Below are positions 5,520-8,467 of a stretch of 8,467 bases of DNA, in pieces; positions within the stretch are counted from its first letter, which is position 1, and each line of letters opens with the position of its first letter. The translations under genes were made by a program, and so were the position numbers. Where the stretch lies: NCBI GenBank assembly GCA_902785445.1, contig CACZYN010000071.1, positions 1 through 8,467 on the forward strand. Reading direction: 5' to 3'. This stretch comes from an uncultured Anaerovibrio sp. Its GTDB lineage: Bacteria > Bacillota > Negativicutes > Selenomonadales > Selenomonadaceae. Under the pieces are notes generated by a model. It did no database searches. It was not told the DNA's origin and saw nothing but the letters and a program-made list of their open reading frames with translations.

Positions 5520-7552
5520 TTATTTCCCTCCAATAGCTTGGGATCAAGAATCAAGCCGTATTTAGGTACCCACCAGGACAGGGCCCTAACCGTATCAATA
5601 TAAATCTGCAGCTCCAGGGTATCAATAGCTGGTCCTGGCGGTTCATCAATTGCCATAGGTACCAACGGCATTATGTCAGCTTCCCCATAATAATCATGGG
5701 TAAACCATACAGCATAATTGACTCCCATATAATTCTGCCGGCTCAAACTGCTACCTATAGACAGGTACTGAAATCCTTTTGGCGCAATCATTTCAATCAG
5801 GGTTGGTCCAATATCAATATGGCTTCCGGCCCCTTTAGAAATAATCATATCCTTTTTTATACCCTTGCCAGTAATGACAAGGGGAATTCCATATCGTTCA
5901 TAAATGGACGGTGTTTTATCAATATTATATCGTTCCGCATGGTCTCCTACGATAACCACTAAGCTGTCCGGATATTTTTCCTTTACTTGGCTCACAAACT
6001 TACCAATTTCCCGATCGGCATACCAAAAATGTCCTAATTGGTTGATAAGCTCAGAATTATCCTGTTCCTCTTCCGGTAAACCGCCTACCACCTTCTGAGG
6101 ATCGAAGCCCTTGGACTCCATGTCCACATTAAAAGGAGAATGGTTGGACACATTGAGAATAATATTCACGCTGTCCTTGTCCGGAGATACGCCCTTTAAC
6201 ACTGCTTCATACAAATACTCATCATCGCAGCCCCAAACACTGCCAGTAGCATCATCAGGCATGTTTCCCCGACCATAAAAATGATCAAAGCCCTGGGCTA
6301 AGGTAAAGGGTTCAATACGCTCCCAGGTGGCTGGCCCAGCGTACCAAAAATTGGTTTCATACCCCAAAGCCTCCATCTGGGGTGCCAAAGCCGTTGGATA
6401 AGGTGCGGCAAAGGACTCCGGCATGGTGGTAAGATATAAATTGGAATCTGCCAGTCCTGTCACTACACCGGTAACTGCCGAAACAGTACTGCCCCCGTTG
6501 GGCAAAAAGGAGCGGCAATAGGCTGTATCCTCTTCACTGATTATTTTTTTCACGCTGTCAGCCACATGGAGATTGGCATATTTATCCAACAGAGGCCAGT
6601 TGGCATAGCTTTCCGACAAAATAATGAAGATATGCTTTGGCCGTTCCAGCTGAGGCCCTTGGGCTGTGCGAGTAAGATATACTGTCAAATCATCACTGTC
6701 CGCCGGTCGCCTGGCCATGTGGGCCGCTAACTCCCGTATCTGATCGGTGGTAAAATCCAATCCCTCACTGGACAATAAGCGCCCGTTCATGCGATAGCCC
6801 CGATAAATAGCCTGATAATCATCTAAAATAGCTTCATTGAGAAACTGATCCTTGGTGATACCGGCATTTTCCCAATTAACGGAATTTTCCCAGCTAAGAC
6901 TGCCCCCAAAGAATACCAGGCGGGCCACCAGATAAAATCCGGCCACCACCAGTACACGCTCAGTCCAGATACCAGCCTTGCCCCTATTAGTCCAAAAGCC
7001 TGTCAAATGAAGCTTTTCAGCAATCTGACAATCTATTAACCTGTTGAGCAGCCACCACAAACCAGCAGCCACCAACAACGCCCCCAATAATCTAAGGGGC
7101 AGGTTAAATTCCTGCACCAGGGATATAAGGAGGGCATACATATCGTCATTTACTGCATTAAATAATATCTGATGAAAACGGGAATGAAATTGATGATAAT
7201 AAGGAATACTGGCAAAAAACAAGATGGTGGTAATCGTCAGGGCCACAGCATTAAGCCCCTGCAAAACCACCTTACCAGCCTTGGCATGGAACATGCCCAC
7301 CAGAATGGCGGGAATGCCCACCAACAAGGTGATTATTCCTGCAGTCTGTACACTTAGTCTTGCCCCACTGAAAATGGCCAGCCAAATATCGCTGCCAGTC
7401 ACAGCTGGTCCCATATATTCCTGCAATATATTGATGAAAGCAATCCGACAAAGAGAAAGGACTGACAGATAAAACAAAAATACCTTCAGCCCTCTAACTG
7501 CCAAATTATAAAAATAATTCCAGTTAACACCTTTAAACATACTAGTTGTCAT
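5516..7552 (-). CDS. LtaS-like membrane sulfatase-fold phosphotransferase
   Basis: A 678-residue membrane protein of the lipoteichoic acid synthase/sulfatase superfamily, close to the usual LtaS length of about 650. Five membrane helices are predicted near 21-40, 68-88, 98-118, 152-172 and 199-216, followed by a large extracytoplasmic catalytic domain. Metal and catalytic residues match the LtaS plan: Glu314 in ILSESYANW, the likely nucleophile Thr356 in NGGSTVSA, and Asp537-His538 in VGDHAERY. Relatives move phosphoglycerol from phosphatidylglycerol onto glycolipid or glucan, and some move phosphoethanolamine. The substrate cannot be read here. GGAGG sits only 3 bases before the ATG at 7552, which is tight; an ATG four codons later (7540) is an alternative start. 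The DeoR-family gene lies 12 bases upstream and the radical SAM gene overlaps downstream, so the three form an operon. Family is sure, substrate is not. Confidence 0.88.
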   Translation of the reverse strand: MTTSMFKGVNWNYFYNLAVRGLKVFLFYLSVLSLCRIAFINILQEYMGPAVTGSDIWLAIFSGARLSVQTAGIITLLVGIPAILVGMFHAKAGKVVLQGLNAVALTITTILFFASIPYYHQFHSRFHQILFNAVNDDMYALLISLVQEFNLPLRLLGALLVAAGLWWLLNRLIDCQIAEKLHLTGFWTNRGKAGIWTERVLVVAGFYLVARLVFFGGSLSWENSVNWENAGITKDQFLNEAILDDYQAIYRGYRMNGRLLSSEGLDFTTDQIRELAAHMARRPADSDDLTVYLTRTAQGPQLERPKHIFIILSESYANWPLLDKYANLHVADSVKKIISEEDTAYCRSFLPNGGSTVSAVTGVVTGLADSNLYLTTMPESFAAPYPTALAPQMEALGYETNFWYAGPATWERIEPFTLAQGFDHFYGRGNMPDDATGSVWGCDDEYLYEAVLKGVSPDKDSVNIILNVSNHSPFNVDMESKGFDPQKVVGGLPEEEQDNSELINQLGHFWYADREIGKFVSQVKEKYPDSLVVIVGDHAERYNIDKTPSIYERYGIPLVITGKGIKKDMIISKGAGSHIDIGPTLIEMIAPKGFQYLSIGSSLSRQNYMGVNYAVWFTHDYYGEADIMPLVPMAIDEPPGPAIDTLELQIYIDTVRALSWWVPKYGLILDPKLLEGNK

Positions 7553-7564
7553 AATCCTCCCAAA

Positions 7565-8332
7565 TTAAGGAACAATTATTTCCACGCCATAATCTGCCGC
7601 AGCCTTGCGAACCTTTTCACTTGGCAACGAATCCGTAATCAGACCGGACAGGGTATCCAATGTGGCATAATTGTAGTTGCCATCGGTGCTCAATTTCTTA
7701 GCTTCAGCTACCACATAGGCCCGTTTGCTCACCCGAATGATTTTAGCTTTGTTAATACCGTCCTCAATATCGTAAGTGGAAACACTATTTTCCAATACAT
7801 CAACACCTACAGCACCAACAAAGGCAATATCCGGCTTCAAACGGGAAATAAAATCCATGGTCATGCCGCCCCAGAAACCATCCCGACTTTTATTTATCTT
7901 TCCTCCGGCAAATACCAGATGAATCTTCGGATGACGGGCCAATATGGCCAATATATCAATCATATTGGTAACGATAGTCAGCTCCCGCTGATCCTTGGCC
8001 AACAGCTCAGCAATGGCCAGATTGCTGGTGGAAATATCCAAAAATACCATATCCCGCTCATGAATAAGCTTTACAGCCGCATGAGCGATCCGACGCTTGG
8101 CATCCACATCGGAGCTCTTGTGCTTACTGATTTCCATGGCGTGAATATTTTCCCGAATAACCACTGCACCACCATAGGTTCTCTTTAAACGACCCTGTTT
8201 CTCCAGAGCGCCCAAATCCTTACGGATACAGTCATCCGTAACCTTGAACTTGGCACTTAAATCCTTTACACGCACTTTGCCATCAGCGTTCAGCATATTC
8301 ATTATGCTTTCCTGCCGCTCTTCTAAAAACAT
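7565..8332 (-). CDS. DeoR-family transcriptional regulator
   Basis: A 255-residue regulator. The N-terminal winged helix-turn-helix (about 6-57) carries the DeoR signature VKDLSAKFKVTDDCIRKDL, then LEKQGRLKRTYGGAV. The C-terminal sensor domain (about 75-235) shows the usual phosphosugar-binding-like fold, with FLDISTSNLAIAELL, TIVTNMIDI, FAGGKINK and FVGAVGVD. Members usually repress sugar or nucleoside operons and respond to a phosphorylated sugar. The helix-turn-helix has Asp-Asp-Cys (33-35) where Glu-Glu-Thr is common, a modest departure near the recognition helix. An AAAGGG ribosome binding site lies about 10 bases before the ATG. The 12-bp gap to the LtaS-like gene implies cotranscription. 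Two perfect inverted repeats at 8351-8382 and 8389-8422 upstream suggest autoregulation of the whole operon. The effector is unknown. Confidence 0.92.
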   Translation of the reverse strand: MFLEERQESIMNMLNADGKVRVKDLSAKFKVTDDCIRKDLGALEKQGRLKRTYGGAVVIRENIHAMEISKHKSSDVDAKRRIAHAAVKLIHERDMVFLDISTSNLAIAELLAKDQRELTIVTNMIDILAILARHPKIHLVFAGGKINKSRDGFWGGMTMDFISRLKPDIAFVGAVGVDVLENSVSTYDIEDGINKAKIIRVSKRAYVVAEAKKLSTDGNYNYATLDTLSGLITDSLPSEKVRKAAADYGVEIIVP

Positions 8333-8350
8333 TTATTTCACACCCTTTAC

Positions 8351-8382
8351 AAGTAATACGATCAAAATTTACAGTATTACTT
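8351..8382. promoter_or_regulatory. inverted repeat IR1, candidate operator of the DeoR-family operon
   Basis: AAGTAATAC (8351-8359) and GTATTACTT (8374-8382) are perfect 9-bp arms around a 14-base spacer. The right arm is part of TATTACTTT (8375-8383), repeated directly at 8395-8403, exactly 20 bp on, so protein bound to both would lie on the same face of the helix. The site lies 18 bases upstream of the DeoR-family ATG. Confidence 0.6.
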
Positions 8383-8388
8383 TATCAC

Positions 8389-8422
8389 ATTTCATATTAC
8401 TTTGTATATAGTTATATGAAAT
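8389..8422. promoter_or_regulatory. inverted repeat IR2, second candidate operator
   Basis: ATTTCATAT (8389-8397) and ATATGAAAT (8414-8422) are perfect 9-bp arms around a 16-base AT-rich spacer. Its centre lies 39 bp from that of IR1. The direct repeat TATTACTTT (8395-8403) overlaps its left arm. The operon promoter probably lies in this AT-rich stretch, but I find no convincing -35/-10 pair. Confidence 0.5.
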
Positions 8423-8427
8423 AATAA

Positions 8428-8467
8428 TTATCGCTCCGGCAACTTTTCCTTTTCCATGAGCTTCTTT
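8428..8467 (-). CDS. possible 3' end of an unidentified gene (partial)
   Basis: On the - strand one frame is open from the window edge to a TAA at 8428-8430. It reads as a charged tail, KKLMEKEKLPER. Its charged, coding-like composition suggests the C-terminus of a protein continuing past the window, but 12 codons are too few to identify it or be sure. If real, its stop lies just outside IR2 and it would be upstream of the DeoR-family operon on the same strand. Confidence 0.35.
   Translation of the reverse strand, partial: KKLMEKEKLPER

Noticed and set aside
7172..7472. Two overlapping + strand frames inside the LtaS-like gene
   Set aside because: They are antisense to the membrane-helix region of a well supported gene and show no domain features.
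1..8467. CRISPR array, tRNA or rRNA gene, insertion sequence, phage or toxin-antitoxin genes
   Set aside because: I found no spaced direct repeats of CRISPR type, no transposase or integrase motifs, and no tRNA- or rRNA-like sequence on either strand by reading.

Overview
The window reads as chromosome of a low-to-moderate GC anaerobic Firmicute. The anaerobic lifestyle is supported by an oxygen-sensitive NrdG activase and a second radical SAM protein of the PflX type. Strong GGAGG-type ribosome binding sites and simple hairpin terminators fit Firmicutes. The glycyl-radical mini-protein at the left edge resembles ones I associate with Negativicutes, but that placement is from memory and tentative.

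Left block (1-2210, + strand). A 94-residue protein resembling only the C-terminal glycyl-radical tail of class III ribonucleotide reductase (NrdD) overlaps nrdG by 14 bp. A terminator follows, then a consensus-like promoter and a single-ACT threonine ammonia-lyase with its own terminator.

Middle (2165-2446). This 282-bp intergenic region is very AT-rich and carries four DnaA-box-like 9-mers, three of them perfect. They lie upstream of a promoter and palindrome that probably serve a metal-sensing ArsR/SmtB repressor (2447-2815). Thirteen bases later comes a secreted cell-wall hydrolase with a peptidoglycan-binding domain and an NlpC/P60 domain (2829-3623). A 15-bp hairpin at 3627-3660 sits between converging genes.

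Right block (3673-8467, - strand). Read in transcription order, it starts with a possible 3' end of an unknown gene at the window edge. An operator-like region with two perfect 9-bp inverted repeats follows. Then come a DeoR-family regulator, a five-TM LtaS-like sulfatase-fold phosphotransferase and a PflX-type radical SAM protein. These three are tightly packed (12-bp gap, then an ATGA overlap) and look like one operon. After an 80-bp gap comes a small soluble chemoreceptor-like protein with a PocR-like sensor domain.

Most genes belong to recognisable families. The points worth most attention are the stand-alone glycyl-radical protein, the DnaA-box cluster away from any dnaA gene in view, the metal sensor paired with a cell-wall hydrolase, and the DeoR-LtaS-PflX operon with its operator array.
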